Below are positions 1 to 10,370 of a stretch of 64,000 nt of DNA, piece after piece. The notes beneath the pieces were generated by a model that saw only the letters and a program-made list of their open reading frames with translations, ran no database searches and had not been told where the DNA came from. How positions within the stretch are numbered: position 1 is the stretch's first letter; each line of letters opens with the position of its first letter. Origin of the DNA: Anolis sagrei. Its lineage: Eukaryota > Chordata > Lepidosauria > Squamata > Anolidae. The stretch covers positions 147,555,074 to 147,619,073 of the forward strand of contig NC_090021.1 of NCBI RefSeq assembly GCF_037176765.1. The letters run 5' to 3'. A program made the translations under genes and the position numbers.

Positions 1-209
1 GAAATTAATTTTGTGAAACACATATAATTTGAAACCTGGGTAAGTCCAATTAGTGATTGCTCTGAATTTTCAGCCGATGGAGAAGGAGCCATAATGGATG
101 GACAAACTCCTATTGCTAGGCAGCATATTGCATAAAACAAACTTGATTTGGGAAGATGCAGCCTCATTCTATATTCATCCTATATTCATTTCAAATCAGT
201 CTACAACTC
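1..209. other. Unassigned intergenic DNA
   Basis: AT-rich sequence without a recognisable exon, RNA gene or repeat that I can name. It ends where the SINE target-site duplication begins. Confidence 0.4.
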
Positions 210-221
210 ATCTGTAACTAA

Positions 222-473
222 TTTTTTTCATGTCAGGAACAACTTGAGAAACTGCGCTTCTGGTGTGAGAAAATTGGCCATCTTCAAGGAAGTTGCACAG
301 GGCATGCCTGGATGTGTTACCATCCTGTGGGAAGCTTCTCTCATGTCACCACATGAGAAGCTAGATCTGACAGACGGGAGCTCACTCTGCTTTCCAGATT
401 TGAACCGCTAACCTTTCAGTCAGCGGTACTACTGGCACAAGGGTTTAACCCATTGCGCTGCAAGGGGGCTCCT
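222..473 (-). mobile_element. tRNA-derived SINE (ACA-SINE-like), complete with TSD
   Basis: Read on the minus strand it begins with a tRNA-like head (box-A-like TGGGTTAAACCCTTGTGCC and box-B-like GGTTCAAATC) and ends with a tail related to CTCAAGTTGTTCCTGACATG plus an A run. A perfect 12-bp direct repeat, ATCTGTAACTAA, flanks it at 210-221 and 474-485, so both ends are intact. A related copy lies at about 39946-40213 on the plus strand. The family name is my recognition of the head and tail; the TSD is seen directly. Confidence 0.85.
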
Positions 474-485
474 ATCTGTAACTAA

Positions 486-976
486 CTAGTACTTTTCAGA
501 AAAATAGAGAACACCTGTTTTAAGCAACTAAAAGCACCTTGAATCTCTGTTCAAAATGTTTTCATGTAAATACAAAGCACTTCTGGATTTTGAGTATTGT
601 GACTTGTCATTATGGGCATAATGGGGGCATCACTTTGAACTGCTTTACTTTCCCATTGCCATACAGTATGCTTTCCAGCCTGCATATGAGTTCACGTGGA
701 GGGTTTGCACTTGTTTCTCATTCCTCTACTCTGCAAGTCGCTTTGATCTGAATGAGGGAGAGGTTCTTAAAGGCACAGCCATCCACACGTACAAAAATCC
801 AAGACGTAGCTCCTGCTGTCCTATATATGCAGCTGTCTTCACTGCCACCACCAGTTATATCACCCAGCCAGCCTGCCCACTCACTGGTCTGTCTTTTCCT
901 TGGCATCTGTTTTGCACACCATGGCATCCCCAAAGCCTGTCATTCTGCACAGCACAGGTTTTTCTTTTATCCATTC
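486..976. other. Unassigned intergenic DNA
   Basis: No exon, RNA gene or recognisable repeat. It contains the L1 target sequence at its right edge. Short open frames here have no family resemblance I can see. Confidence 0.4.
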
Positions 977-994
977 AGAAAGCAGTGAGTATGG

Positions 995-2336
995 ACTTCC
1001 GGTGGACATGGCGACGGGATAGCCTCGTCGAGAGGGAGCTCCCGACGAGGACCTGTGTAGTGGTGGCTGGGTTGAGCTGAACGCTCCCCCCTTTGCCGGA
1101 TTGAGTTTGCAAAGGTGTCGCGAATCCCAGAGTGGGCTTGAGACCCCAGAGATCTCTCCCCCCTCAAGGAGGAGAGGTCGGGAGGGTTCGAGCAGCACAG
1201 GGGAAAGCGAGCCACCCCACAAGGATCGAGCTGCAAGGCTTGTTTAACCGCCGCCAATCCATTCACAAATTGAAGAAGAAAGAAGAATTAAGAAGCCCCA
1301 GTTTGGGGAGAGACACAAGAAAGACCCCATCTTCAGGTAATGGGAACTTGTTCCCGAAATTTAAAGAAGAAAAAGCTAAGCTAGAAATAGCTGGGGAGAA
1401 TATGGAAAGATAAAGAACTAAAGAAGAAGTTATAGAAATTAACAAAGAAGAGATTGCATTAGCTGGCTTTCTGATAGATAAATTAAGGAATTAAAGGAGC
1501 AGAGTGACTGAATCTATTTAAGATTAAATACAATTAAATACGATATTTTGGCAACTGGGACAATTTGAATGAATTTTTAAATTAGTAAATAGTGAGCGGG
1601 CCGCTCTATTTAACTTAAATTAATTCTAAATTTAATTTAAAGTACAAGAAGACGGGATATCTCCCCCCCATCACCCCCCCCCCTGTTGGGGAAGTAAAGG
1701 GAAAAAGCGATAGTGAGCCCGACCTTGACGCCATAACTGTTGTGTCTAGCTCCAACCTTCTTCATAAACAAGCAGGCTGAGTGGAGGAGAAGGAAGTGAC
1801 GAAACGGAAGGTTGATTGCAGGGACGAATGAGAAACTGGAAGAAACAAAGAAAGGAAGGAAGGGCGGAAGTGACGGAAGTGACCGGGCGGAAGGAGGGCA
1901 GACGCCATTTTGGAAACCATAGAGAAAGTCCGATAGTGACGGAAGTGACGGGGCGGAAGGAGGGCAGACGCCATTTTGGAAACCATAGAGAAAGTCCGAT
2001 ACAGAGCGGCCAGAAATAAAATTGAGAATAAACCTGTAATAAAGGGATTTTCTGAAATAAATTTTGATAAACCTGGAAGAGAAGAGGAGTAGAGGACAGG
2101 AGGAGACAGAACAAGGATGAGAAGCAGACGATACAAGGACGAGAAGTAGACGACGACGGCGGTGACGTGGAAGAGAAGCAGACGAAGGGCGAGGGGCGTC
2201 AAAGACGAGGACGAGAAGCAGACGAACTTTGATCAATCGAGGACGAGAAGTAGACGAGTAATAAAGGATAAAGTAGAGGGGAGAAGCAGAAGAAGAAAGT
2301 AGACTTTCTCCTTTTTTTAGGGAGAAGGGATCCGAG
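995..2336 (+). promoter_or_regulatory. L1 5' UTR and internal promoter
   Basis: The first 230 bp are GC- and CpG-rich, followed by purine-rich sequence. It holds two perfect-length 66-bp tandem units (1870-2001) and, at about 2055-2290, an imperfect array of units related to GACGAGAAGCAGACGA. LINE-1 5' UTRs carry an internal RNA polymerase II promoter. The tandem units suggest promoter monomers, as in mouse L1; their activity here is inference. Confidence 0.75.
1870..2001 (+). repeat. Two tandem 66-bp promoter-like monomers in the L1 5' UTR
   Basis: Units 1870-1935 and 1936-2001 are nearly identical. Each begins with GTGACGGAAGTGAC, which contains the ETS-family core CGGAAGTG, and includes GCCATTTT (1904-1911 and 1970-1977), a YY1-like site. 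YY1 sites position transcription starts in human L1. The repeat is seen directly; factor binding is inferred from motif likeness. Confidence 0.85.
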
Positions 2337-3503
2337 ATGACAACTCAAGGAAAACCAGAGTCCCGGAGGGGATCTTTGGACATAAACCCAAAAATGGACA
2401 ATCTTCTAAAAGAAATAAAAAAGATATCAGAAAAACAAGATGCATTGAAGGTGGAATTGAAGGAGGAGGTCAAGACTAAGCATGAGGAATACTATAAGAA
2501 ACAAGAGGGAATTATCACGAAGATGACAGAGGAATTTAAGGCAATGAAAACTGAAATAAAAGAAGAATTTGGCCAGATCAAAAAAGATATATCACAATTA
2601 CATGGGGAAGTGAATGAATTAAAAGTTTCTAAAGAGAAAATTGAGGGAACTCAATTAGAAATGGCGCAGAAGATAAAAGGACTGGATAAACAAAGAGAGA
2701 AAATGGAACTAGAACAAGAGAGACTACTGCAAATGCAAATGGACTTCCAATTAAGACTTAGAAATATAGTGGAGGAGGAGAAAGAAGATATAAGACAAAT
2801 GGTAATTAAAATGCTGGCAAGTTGTTTGGAGTGTGAGGAAGATGAATTGGAACAAGAGGTGGATCAAATTTACAGGATTTCATCATTCTATTCAAGGAGA
2901 AATAAGACGGATAGGGATGTGATTGTGAAGTTTACAAGAAAGAAGGTACGGGATGACATCTTGTATAATAGCAATAGAAACCCAATCCGTTATAAAGGAA
3001 AGAAAGTTGTGGTCTTGAAGGAATTTCCGCAGATGACCTTAGCAAGAAGAAGAAAATATTTTTTCCTAACAGAGGAGCTGAAAAAGAGGGAGATAAGATT
3101 CAGGTGGGAAAGAAGAGAAGGAATAATGGTGACTTACAATGAAGAAAGACTCTGGTTGACATCTGAACATAAGGCAAAGGTATTTTATGATAAACTTATG
3201 AGTCAAAAGGAGGGAGAAGAAGAGATGGGAGAAGGGGGGGAAGAAGAAGAAGAAGAAGAAGAAGAAGAAACAGAAGGAGCTGAAGAAAGAAGATTATCCA
3301 CCCCCAGAAAAGGAATTAAAGCTAAAAAAGCAAGATATAAATCACCAAAGGATTATAGTTACCTTTCGAAAGATCCAAAACCACAGAGAATGACACCACG
3401 AAAAAAAGAAGGAAAAGAAGGACAGAGTATGGAACAACCAACAACTGGAACAGCGGAAACGGCTTCAGGCGACATAGGACTGGGATTAGATCAGAATGAA
3501 TAA
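2337..3503 (+). CDS. L1 ORF1 protein (RNA-binding chaperone)
   Basis: An open frame of 388 codons. L1 ORF1p trimerises through a coiled coil, binds L1 RNA and assists target-primed reverse transcription. Residues ~15-150 are a charged, heptad-rich coiled coil. About 155-215 contains an RRM-like stretch (RDVIVKFTRKKVRDDIL), and about 215-290 matches the ORF1p C-terminal domain (LARRRKYFFLTEELKKREIRFRW), close in layout to mammalian ORF1p. Residues ~295-320 form a Glu-rich run encoded by a GAA repeat, followed by a basic, Pro-containing tail that mammalian L1 lacks. It ends within the ORF2 start (ATGAATAA at 3496-3503). No internal stop is present, so it may still be translatable. Confidence 0.92.
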   Translation: MTTQGKPESRRGSLDINPKMDNLLKEIKKISEKQDALKVELKEEVKTKHEEYYKKQEGIITKMTEEFKAMKTEIKEEFGQIKKDISQLHGEVNELKVSKEKIEGTQLEMAQKIKGLDKQREKMELEQERLLQMQMDFQLRLRNIVEEEKEDIRQMVIKMLASCLECEEDELEQEVDQIYRISSFYSRRNKTDRDVIVKFTRKKVRDDILYNSNRNPIRYKGKKVVVLKEFPQMTLARRRKYFFLTEELKKREIRFRWERREGIMVTYNEERLWLTSEHKAKVFYDKLMSQKEGEEEMGEGGEEEEEEEEEETEGAEERRLSTPRKGIKAKKARYKSPKDYSYLSKDPKPQRMTPRKKEGKEGQSMEQPTTGTAETASGDIGLGLDQNE

Positions 3504-6500
3504 CAAGATGGAGCGACAAATAAAATGTTTTTCTAACAATATTAATGGATTGAACTCCCCCCAAAAACGTAAGAAAGTCTGGAATAGTTTGAAGAAATCT
3601 AGTTATGACGTAATAGCTCTCCAGGAGACGCACATCTGTGATAGACATACAGCACACTTACCGAACAAAAAATTAGGAAAAGAATATCATTCGTCATACG
3701 AGAAAAAGAAGAGAGGAGTAGTTACATACGTAAAGGAAACAATAGAATCAGAATTGGCTTTTAGAGATTTAGAAGGAAGATGTGTTGCAGTAAAGATGAT
3801 AATTGGAGATTCTAAAATTTTGATTTGTAACATCTACGCGCCTAACGGTCCAATTTGTTGAATTTTTAAATGTTAAACTGAAAGAAGTGGAATTTGATGA
3901 ATTGATTCTGGTAGGAGATTTTAATGGGGTATTGGACTCCCAGATGGACAAAAGCTTGAAGACTAGAAAGTCTAAGGAAGGCAAACTCCCACAAAAATTT
4001 ACAGACCTTCAGAAAGAATTTGATTTAGAAGATATATGGAGAAACAGAAATAAAGATAAAAAAGACTATACCTTCTTCTCGAATAGACATCAATCTTGGT
4101 CGAGGATAGACATGGCTTGGATAACTAGGAATCTCTCCGCAAAAGTCAAGGAGATCAATATATTACCACGAGATCTGTCTGACCACTGCCCTCTAGAAAT
4201 TGTTATTAACCACAAAAACTGTCTCAGAAAATGGAGATTAAATGAGAACCTGATAAAAACAGAAGAAGATAAAGAATATTACAATAAAATAATCCAAGAC
4301 TTTTTGCAAATAAACAAATTGGATGAAATGGAGCCACGAGTGGTGTGGGATGCATTTAAAGCAGTTCTGAGAGGACATTTTATACAACAAGGATCAAGGA
4401 AGAATAGAGAAAGGAATAAAAGAATAAAGGAATCGGCATCAGAAATAGCAGCCAAGGAAATGGAATCAAAACGAAAACCATCGAAAAGAATAGAGAGACA
4501 ACTGTTGGCACTAAAACAAGAGAAAAACCATGTGGAGTTAGAACTCCAGTCAAGACAAATGAAATTTTTAAAACAACAGACTTTTGAAAATGCGAATAAA
4601 CCTGGTAAATGGTTAGCAAATCAAATCCGGAAAAAAAGACAAATAAATTATATATCTAAAATAACAATTGCAGACAAAGACTTGAGGACGGATAAAGAAA
4701 TCATAGAGGAGTTCAGGAGATTTTATACCCAATTATATACAAAGGACAATATAATGAAAGAAGACATTATGGAGTACATAGGCCAAATGAAGCTAGATAA
4801 AATAACGGATGAAGATAGAGAAACATTGAATAAAGAGATATCTGAGGAAGAAATTGAAAAAGCAATTAATAAAATGGAGGCAGATAAGGCCCCTGGACCT
4901 GATGGGTTTACGGCGGGATTTTATAAATCCTTCAAACAACAGCTATTACCAACACTTAAAGTTATTGTAAACGAAGCGATGAAATATCAGAAGGTACCAG
5001 ATTCTTGGAAGGAAGCGGAGATCACAGTGATACACAAAGAAGGCTCCCCGGAAACGGATATTAAAAATTATAGGCCAATTTCCCTCTTAAACACGGATTA
5101 TAAAATATTTGCAAACATCATGGCCACAAGATTAAAACTATTCTTAAATAAATGGATTGGAGAAGAGCAAACAGGTTTTCTGCCAAATAGACATATGAAA
5201 GAAAACATACGCAACGTTCTAGATCTTTTGGAATATTATGAGATGAACCATCAAAAAGAATTCGCTATTCTATCAATAGATGCAGAGAAAGCTTTTGATA
5301 ATTTGAATTGGGATTTCTTCAAGATACTAATACAAGAATTGGACATGGGGGAAAAATTTAATAATGCTATTAATGCGATCTACGAATTTCAAAAAGCTAA
5401 AGTGAAAATAAATGGTCAAATGACACAAGAATTTGAAATAGCAAAGGGTACCAGGCAAGGGTGCCCATTATCCCCATTGATTTTCATAATGGCAGTGGAG
5501 ATCCTAATGAAGAAAATTAGAGAAGATGAAAAGATAAAAGGAGCGAAAATTGGAAAATTTGAATACAAGATACGAGCGTTTGCGGATGATCTATTAGGAA
5601 CAATTGAGGATCCAGAGAAAAATTTACAAAATTGGATAACTAAAATAGAACAATTCGGAAAAGTGGCAGGCTTCAAAATGAATATGAAGAAAACAAAGCT
5701 CCTATTTAAGAATGTGGAAAAGGAGAAACAAGCAAAGATACAACAACAAGTGGGGATAGAGAGTGTTAAGAAAATTAGATACCTAGGAGTCTGGATTACA
5801 GCGAGAAATGGTCAACTTCTGAAGAATAATTACGAAATAGTTTGGAAGAAAATTCAAAAAGATCTACTAAAATGGAATTCTTTAAACCTATCACTTCTTG
5901 GCCGGATATCTTTAATAAAGATGAATGTTCTACCAAAACTTATATTTCTATTTCAAAATATTCCGATAATAAGAAATCAAACCCTATTCAAAAAATGGAA
6001 GAAGGATTTATTGAAATTTGTCTGGAAAGGAAAAAGGCCAAGAATAAATTACATAAATCTGATAGATAAAAAATCTAGAGGAGGGTTGGGATTTCCTGAT
6101 TTGAAGACTTATCATGAGGCATGTGCTCTGTCATGGATAAGAGACTGGATGACGTTAGACAAAGAAAAGTGTTTAAATTTAGAAGGTCATGACCTGAGAG
6201 TAGGATGGCACGCATATGTTTGGTATAATAGAGAATTAAAAGAAAAAAACTTTGGTAATCATTTTGTGCGAGCCTCCCTACTGAGGACATGGATGAGATA
6301 TAAAGCTCTCTTTTACAAAAACACACCATTGTGGGTCTCAGCAATGGAGGCACATCAAAGAAGATTGTTAGGATGGAGGGTTTGGCCAAGATATAAGGAC
6401 ATCTTGGTAAAAGGGAAAATGGAGATTAAATCTTTTGAACAACTCAAGAATTCTTATGGCAATATAACTTGGTTACATTATTTACAAATTAAAGAATATT

Positions 6501-7249
6501 TCAAACAAGATCAAAAAATTGGTTTTGACTGGGAAGAAAACACATGGGATAAAGTATTAAGAATACAAAAGAAAACAGTGACAATACTCTATAATAAATT
6601 GGTCCAATGGCAAACAGAAACTGAACAGGTGAAAACATGTATGATTAAGTGGGCCGAAAATTTAAGACGACCCATCCAGTTTAGAGAATGGGAGCAAATA
6701 TGGAACAAAAAGTTGAAATATACATATGCCATGGACCTGAAAGAAAATTGGTATAAAATGTTTTATAGATGGTATTTGACACCGAATAAACTTAGTCATA
6801 TGTATCAAAATGTCTCAGATAAATGTTGGAAATGTGGAGAACAAACAGGCACATTCTACCATATGTGGTGGACCTGTAAGGATACAACTAAGTTTTGGGC
6901 TTCTGTCCATGAGGAAACACAAAAGATGTTGAAGAAGAGGTTCAAAAAGAAACCTGAGTATTATTTATTGGGATTTACAGATTCGGATTTTAAACTGGAT
7001 GAGAATGAAGACAAATTATTTACATACTACACTACAGCGGCAAGGATTGTTTTTGCCAAATATTGGAAGAATGACCAAATACCGACCATTGAAGAATGGT
7101 TGGAGAAAGTTAAAGAAACAAGAGACATGGATGAACTAACTTTTTTGATGAGAAGAAATACTGGAAAATCGCTAAAGAGAACAGACTGGACTTTTTTCTA
7201 TGACTACGAAAAGAAACTTAAAGATAAAAGTTTTAGAGGACAAGAATAG
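3496..7249 (+). CDS. L1 ORF2 protein (endonuclease and reverse transcriptase), one frame break
   Basis: ORF2p nicks target DNA and reverse-transcribes L1 RNA. The first segment (3496-3861) carries the apurinic-like endonuclease start: NNINGLNSP, the catalytic Glu in LQETHI, and IYAPNG. The frame then shifts near 3850, apparently by a small deletion, and the rest runs open to the stop at 7247-7249 (about 1,120 codons from 3887). That part holds GDFNG and SDHCPLEI (endonuclease), then the RT blocks PGPDGF, YRPISLLNTDYKI, SIDAEKAFD, GTRQGCPLSP and the active-site FADD (5579-5590), and a C-terminal CX2CX7HX4C knuckle (6824-6877). Total is about 1,250 aa, normal for L1 ORF2. The frame break probably makes this copy non-autonomous. 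Confidence 0.93.
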
Positions 7250-7442
7250 ATAAGTAAGTTGGAGAAGTAGAGTGAGAAGATCCTGAGGTTGGAGTGGAGG
7301 TCATTTTAGATTAGTTTAGGTGTGTGTTTTTTGTTGTGTTTTTGTGCTACCCTTCCTTCTTTTCTATCCTCTTGTTATTGTTCCCCCTCTTTCCCTGTGT
7401 TGATTTATAAAATGTTTAATAAAAATTATTTGGAAAAAAAAA
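7250..7442 (+). other. L1 3' UTR with poly(A) signal and tail
   Basis: A short T-rich 3' UTR ending in AATAAA (7418-7423), a 10-nt spacer and an A run, followed at once by the 18-bp target-site duplication. This is the normal L1 3' terminus. Confidence 0.85.
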
Positions 7443-7727
7443 AGAAAGCAGTGAGTATGGAGAAGAGGGCAACACATGAAGAGAAGAGGGCAGCACATAT
7501 ATCCATATGACAAGAGCAGGATAGCAATATCATCTGGAAGCCCTAGTCTTGTAGGAAAAGGAAGAACAAGTATTGTCAAGGGCTTTCATGGCTGGAATCA
7601 CTAGGTTCTTGTGGGTTTTTTCGGGCTATAGGGCCATGTTCTAGAGGCATTTCTCCTGACGTTTCGCCTGCATCTATGGCAAGCATCCTCAGAGGTAGTG
7701 AGGTCTGTTGGAATTAGGACAATGGGT

Positions 7728-8546
7728 TTATATATCTGTGGAATGGCTGGGGTGGGGCAAAGAGCTCTTCTCTGCTGGAGCTAGGTGTGAATGTTTCAAC
7801 TGACCACCTTCATTAGCATTTGAAGGCCTGCCTGAGCCTGGGAAAATCTTTTGTTGAGAGTTGTTAAGATGTGTCTGGTTGTTTCCTCTCTGCTGTTTTG
7901 CTGTTGTAATTTTATAGTTTTTTAATACTGGTAGCCAGATTTTGTTCATTTTCATGGTCTCTTCCTTTCTGTTGAAATTGTCCACATGCTTGTGGATTTC
8001 AATGGCTTCTCTGTGTAGTCTGACATGGTGGTTGTTGGTGTGGTCCAGCATTTCTGTGTTCTCAAATAATATGCTGTGTCCAGGCTGGTTCATCAGGTGC
8101 TCTGCTATGGCTGACTTCTCTGGTTGAAGTAGTCTGCAGTGCCTTTCATGTTCCTTGATTCGTGTTTGGGCGCTGCGTTTGGTGGTCCCTATGTAGACTT
8201 GTCCATAGCTGCATGGTATACAGTAGACTCCTGCAGAGGTGAGAGGATCCCTCTTGTCCTTTGCTGAACGTAGCATTTGTTGGATTTTCTTGGTGGGTTT
8301 GTAGATTGTTTGCATGTTGTGTTTCCTCATCAGCTTCCCTATGTGGTCAGTGGTTCCCTTGATGTATGGCAGGAACACTTTTCCTCTGGGTGGATCTTCA
8401 TCTTTACTCTCGTGGCTTGTTCTCAGTCTTGCAGCTCTTCTGATGTCTGAGGTGGAGTATCCATTGGCCTGGAGAGCCCAGTTGAGGTGGTTCAGTTCAT
8501 CTTGGAGGAGGTGGGGTTCGCAGATCCTTTTTGCACGGTCTGCCAA
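7728..8546 (-). pseudogene. Penelope GIY-YIG endonuclease segment
   Basis: 272 codons open on the minus strand. The core GVYCIPCSYGQVYIGTTKRS with a downstream conserved Arg (TRIKEHERHC) and a Glu-containing region fits the GIY-YIG nuclease fold of Penelope-like elements; the Cys pair before it is typical of the linker. It continues the RT fragment at 8980-8601 but is out of frame with it, so the element is not functional as it stands. It is not a host gene. Confidence 0.85.
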
Positions 8547-8600
8547 GGCTTTAATGGTGCTTCTTTTTTGACTTGGGTGATGGTTGGAGTTTTTATATAG

Positions 8601-8980
8601 CTATCTATCTGTGTGTGTGGGTTTTCTGTAGACAGTGTGACCCAAGTGTTGATCTGGTTTGCGGATAACTAGGACATCTAGAAAAGGCAGTCTTCCTTCA
8701 TTTTCTTTTTCCATTGTGAATTGGATTTTTGTGTGGATGCTGTTAAGATGGTCCAGGAACCTGTTGAGTTCTTCTTCTCCATGGCTCCAAATGGTGAAGG
8801 TGTCATCCACATATCTGAACCATATAGTGGGCTTTTTGGTTGCTGTCTCCAGGGCTTGTTTTTCAAAGTGTTCCATGTAGAAGTTAGCTATGACCGGGCT
8901 GAGAGGGCTCCCCATAGCTACTCCATCTTTCTGTTCGTAGAATTCATTGTCTCACTGAAAGTAACTGGTGGTGAGGCAAT
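8601..8980 (-). pseudogene. Penelope reverse-transcriptase fragment
   Basis: The minus strand encodes DNEFYEQKDGVAMGSPLSPV, then a YVDD active-site box (WFRYVDDTFTIW) and LPFLDVLV, which are late RT motifs of Penelope-like elements. The upstream RT motifs are absent because the copy is 5'-truncated near 9019. Confidence 0.85.
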
Positions 8981-9028
8981 GGTGAAACAGAGCTGTGATG
9001 TCTTCTGGGAACCTTCTGGGAACAAGTA

Positions 9029-9280
9029 AATAGTGTATAGTTGATTGCAAAACAATAACAGGAGCATGAAAAATTCAGAATTATTCAATACTTCCTTTGC
9101 TTCAGTTTTCTCTCCAAAGGTCAACAGTGCTCAACTTAGGGATGGAACAGAGAATGCACAGAATAAATAAAGAGGCAGGACAGGAATATCTGCCCAATCG
9201 AAATGAATTGGGCCCGTCCAGACATTAACTGTATTGTGGTATCTACCACAATAAAGGAGGGGCTGTTCAGACAACATTCC
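9029..9280. other. Unassigned intergenic DNA
   Basis: No exon or named repeat seen between the Penelope fragment and the fold-back MITE. Confidence 0.35.
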
Positions 9281-9415
9281 CAGTGGTTCTCAATTTGGAG
9301 TCCCCAGATGTTTTTGGCCTACAACTCTGAGAAATCTCAACCAGTTTCTCAGCTGTTAGGATTTCTGGGAATTGTAGGCCAAAAACATCTGGGGACCACA
9401 GGTTGAGAACCACTG
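9281..9415. mobile_element. Fold-back MITE, CAGTGGTTCTCAA family
   Basis: 135 bp with long inverted ends: CAGTGGTTCTCAA at the left and TTGAGAACCACTG at the right, with arms extending through GGCCTACAA and TTGTAGGCC. Sister copies lie at 22895-23029, 50015-50149 and 58449-58583. CAG...CTG ends with 8-bp TSDs at sister copies indicate a non-autonomous hAT. The TSD of this copy is not clear. Confidence 0.8.
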
Positions 9416-9574
9416 TGACAGTCCTGAATTAATTTGCTGGTTTGTAGTGAATTGATTAGATAATGTGTTTATTCCGTGCCTTCTTGAAAGGCACGGGATA
9501 AACCCACTATTTCTGGTTCTGGACTTCAGAATACTGGAGTCCAGACAGTTTTCCCACAGTTTTCCGGGCTAACC
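9416..9574. other. Unassigned intergenic DNA
   Basis: Contains a short imperfect hairpin near 9470-9495 (TTCCGTGCCTT / AAGGCACGGGA); otherwise nothing recognised. Confidence 0.3.
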
Positions 9575-10370
9575 TTTCTTCTGGGCTCGAGGCAGGTTAC
9601 AGCTTTACTAAAACATAAACTAATAATTTTAAAACACTTTGTAAAACACACATATTCAAACATACCTCCATAAAAGACATATCAAAATAAACAAAACAAA
9701 AACTAGTCATACAATGGAGTTTAAAATTGACCGTTAAAACTGTCTGGGTAGGCCTGCTGGAAGGGATAAATCTTCACTTGAAGCTTAAATTCCGACAGCG
9801 GATCCAGCAATCGGAGACCTACCAGCAGGTCATTCCACGGTTGTGGGGCAGCCAATAGAAAGGTCCTCTGGGTGGTGGTTGCCAGTTGAGTTTTGGCTAA
9901 TTGGAGTAACTACCCCCCCCCCCCCACACACACACACACAGAGGACCTCAGTGTTTAAGGGAAAAGGCAGTCCTTTAGATAATCTGGACCCAAACCATGT
10001 AGGGCTTTAAAGGTCAAAACCAACACCTTGTATTTTGTCCGGAAACAAATTGGCAGCCAGTGGAGTTACTTTAGGATGGGTATGATATGTTCACTTCTAG
10101 ATCTTCCTGTAGCCAGTCAGACCACCATATTTTGAACCAGCTGGAGTTTCCACACAGGGTAGAGCACATTGTAGAAGTTCAACCTTGAGATCACCAGTGT
10201 GTGCACTACCATCTTAAGTTTCCTCCAAATCTCGGAAGGGAGACAGCTGGCTTATCAGCCAAAGCTGAAGCACCCCTGACCATCACATCCACCTGGGCTG
10301 ACATTGGGAGAGATTGATCTATGAGCAGTCCCAAGCTGTGAACACAGTCTTTCGGGAGGGGGGGGGGTGT
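9575..10370 (-). mobile_element. L2/CR1-type LINE 3' region
   Basis: On the minus strand it encodes the C-terminal signature of L2-clade LINEs: LHWLPICFRTKYKVLVL followed by FKALHGLGPDYLKD. Frames are broken by stops and by a C-run plus CA microsatellite at 9911-9940. An old, non-coding copy. Confidence 0.72.

Larger units (their letters stand above)
995..7442 (+). mobile_element. Full-length L1 LINE retrotransposon
   Basis: A complete L1: GC-rich 5' UTR (995-2336), ORF1 (2337-3503), ORF2 (3496-7249, one visible frame break), a short 3' UTR with AATAAA at 7418-7423, and a terminal A run near 7434-7442. A perfect 18-bp target-site duplication (AGAAAGCAGTGAGTATGG) lies at 977-994 and 7443-7460, as expected for target-primed reverse transcription. 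The full length, the perfect TSD, the intact ORF1 and an almost open ORF2 point to recent insertion. It is much younger than the degraded L1 pieces at about 15735-16620 and 49560-51130. It lies in intergenic DNA upstream of the CRISP gene, in the same orientation. Confidence 0.95.
7573..9019 (-). mobile_element. Penelope-like element, 5'-truncated
   Basis: Read on the minus strand it encodes the end of a reverse transcriptase (about 8980-8601: GVAMGSPLSPVIANFYMEHF, then the active-site YVDD) followed by a GIY-YIG endonuclease (8546-7728: AGVYCIPCSYGQVYIGTTKR). RT followed by GIY-YIG is the Penelope signature. The RT and endonuclease parts are in different frames, and the N-terminal part is missing. 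A 9-bp direct repeat GAACAAGTA at 7564-7572 and 9020-9028 may be the TSD. Related pieces are at 14173-14719 and 41846-42074. Confidence 0.88.

Noticed and set aside
1637-2236. 199-codon open frame on the minus strand
   Set aside because: It is antisense to the L1 5' UTR and low in complexity (Ser/Leu/Pro/Phe from purine-rich repeats), so it is a shadow of the repeat composition.
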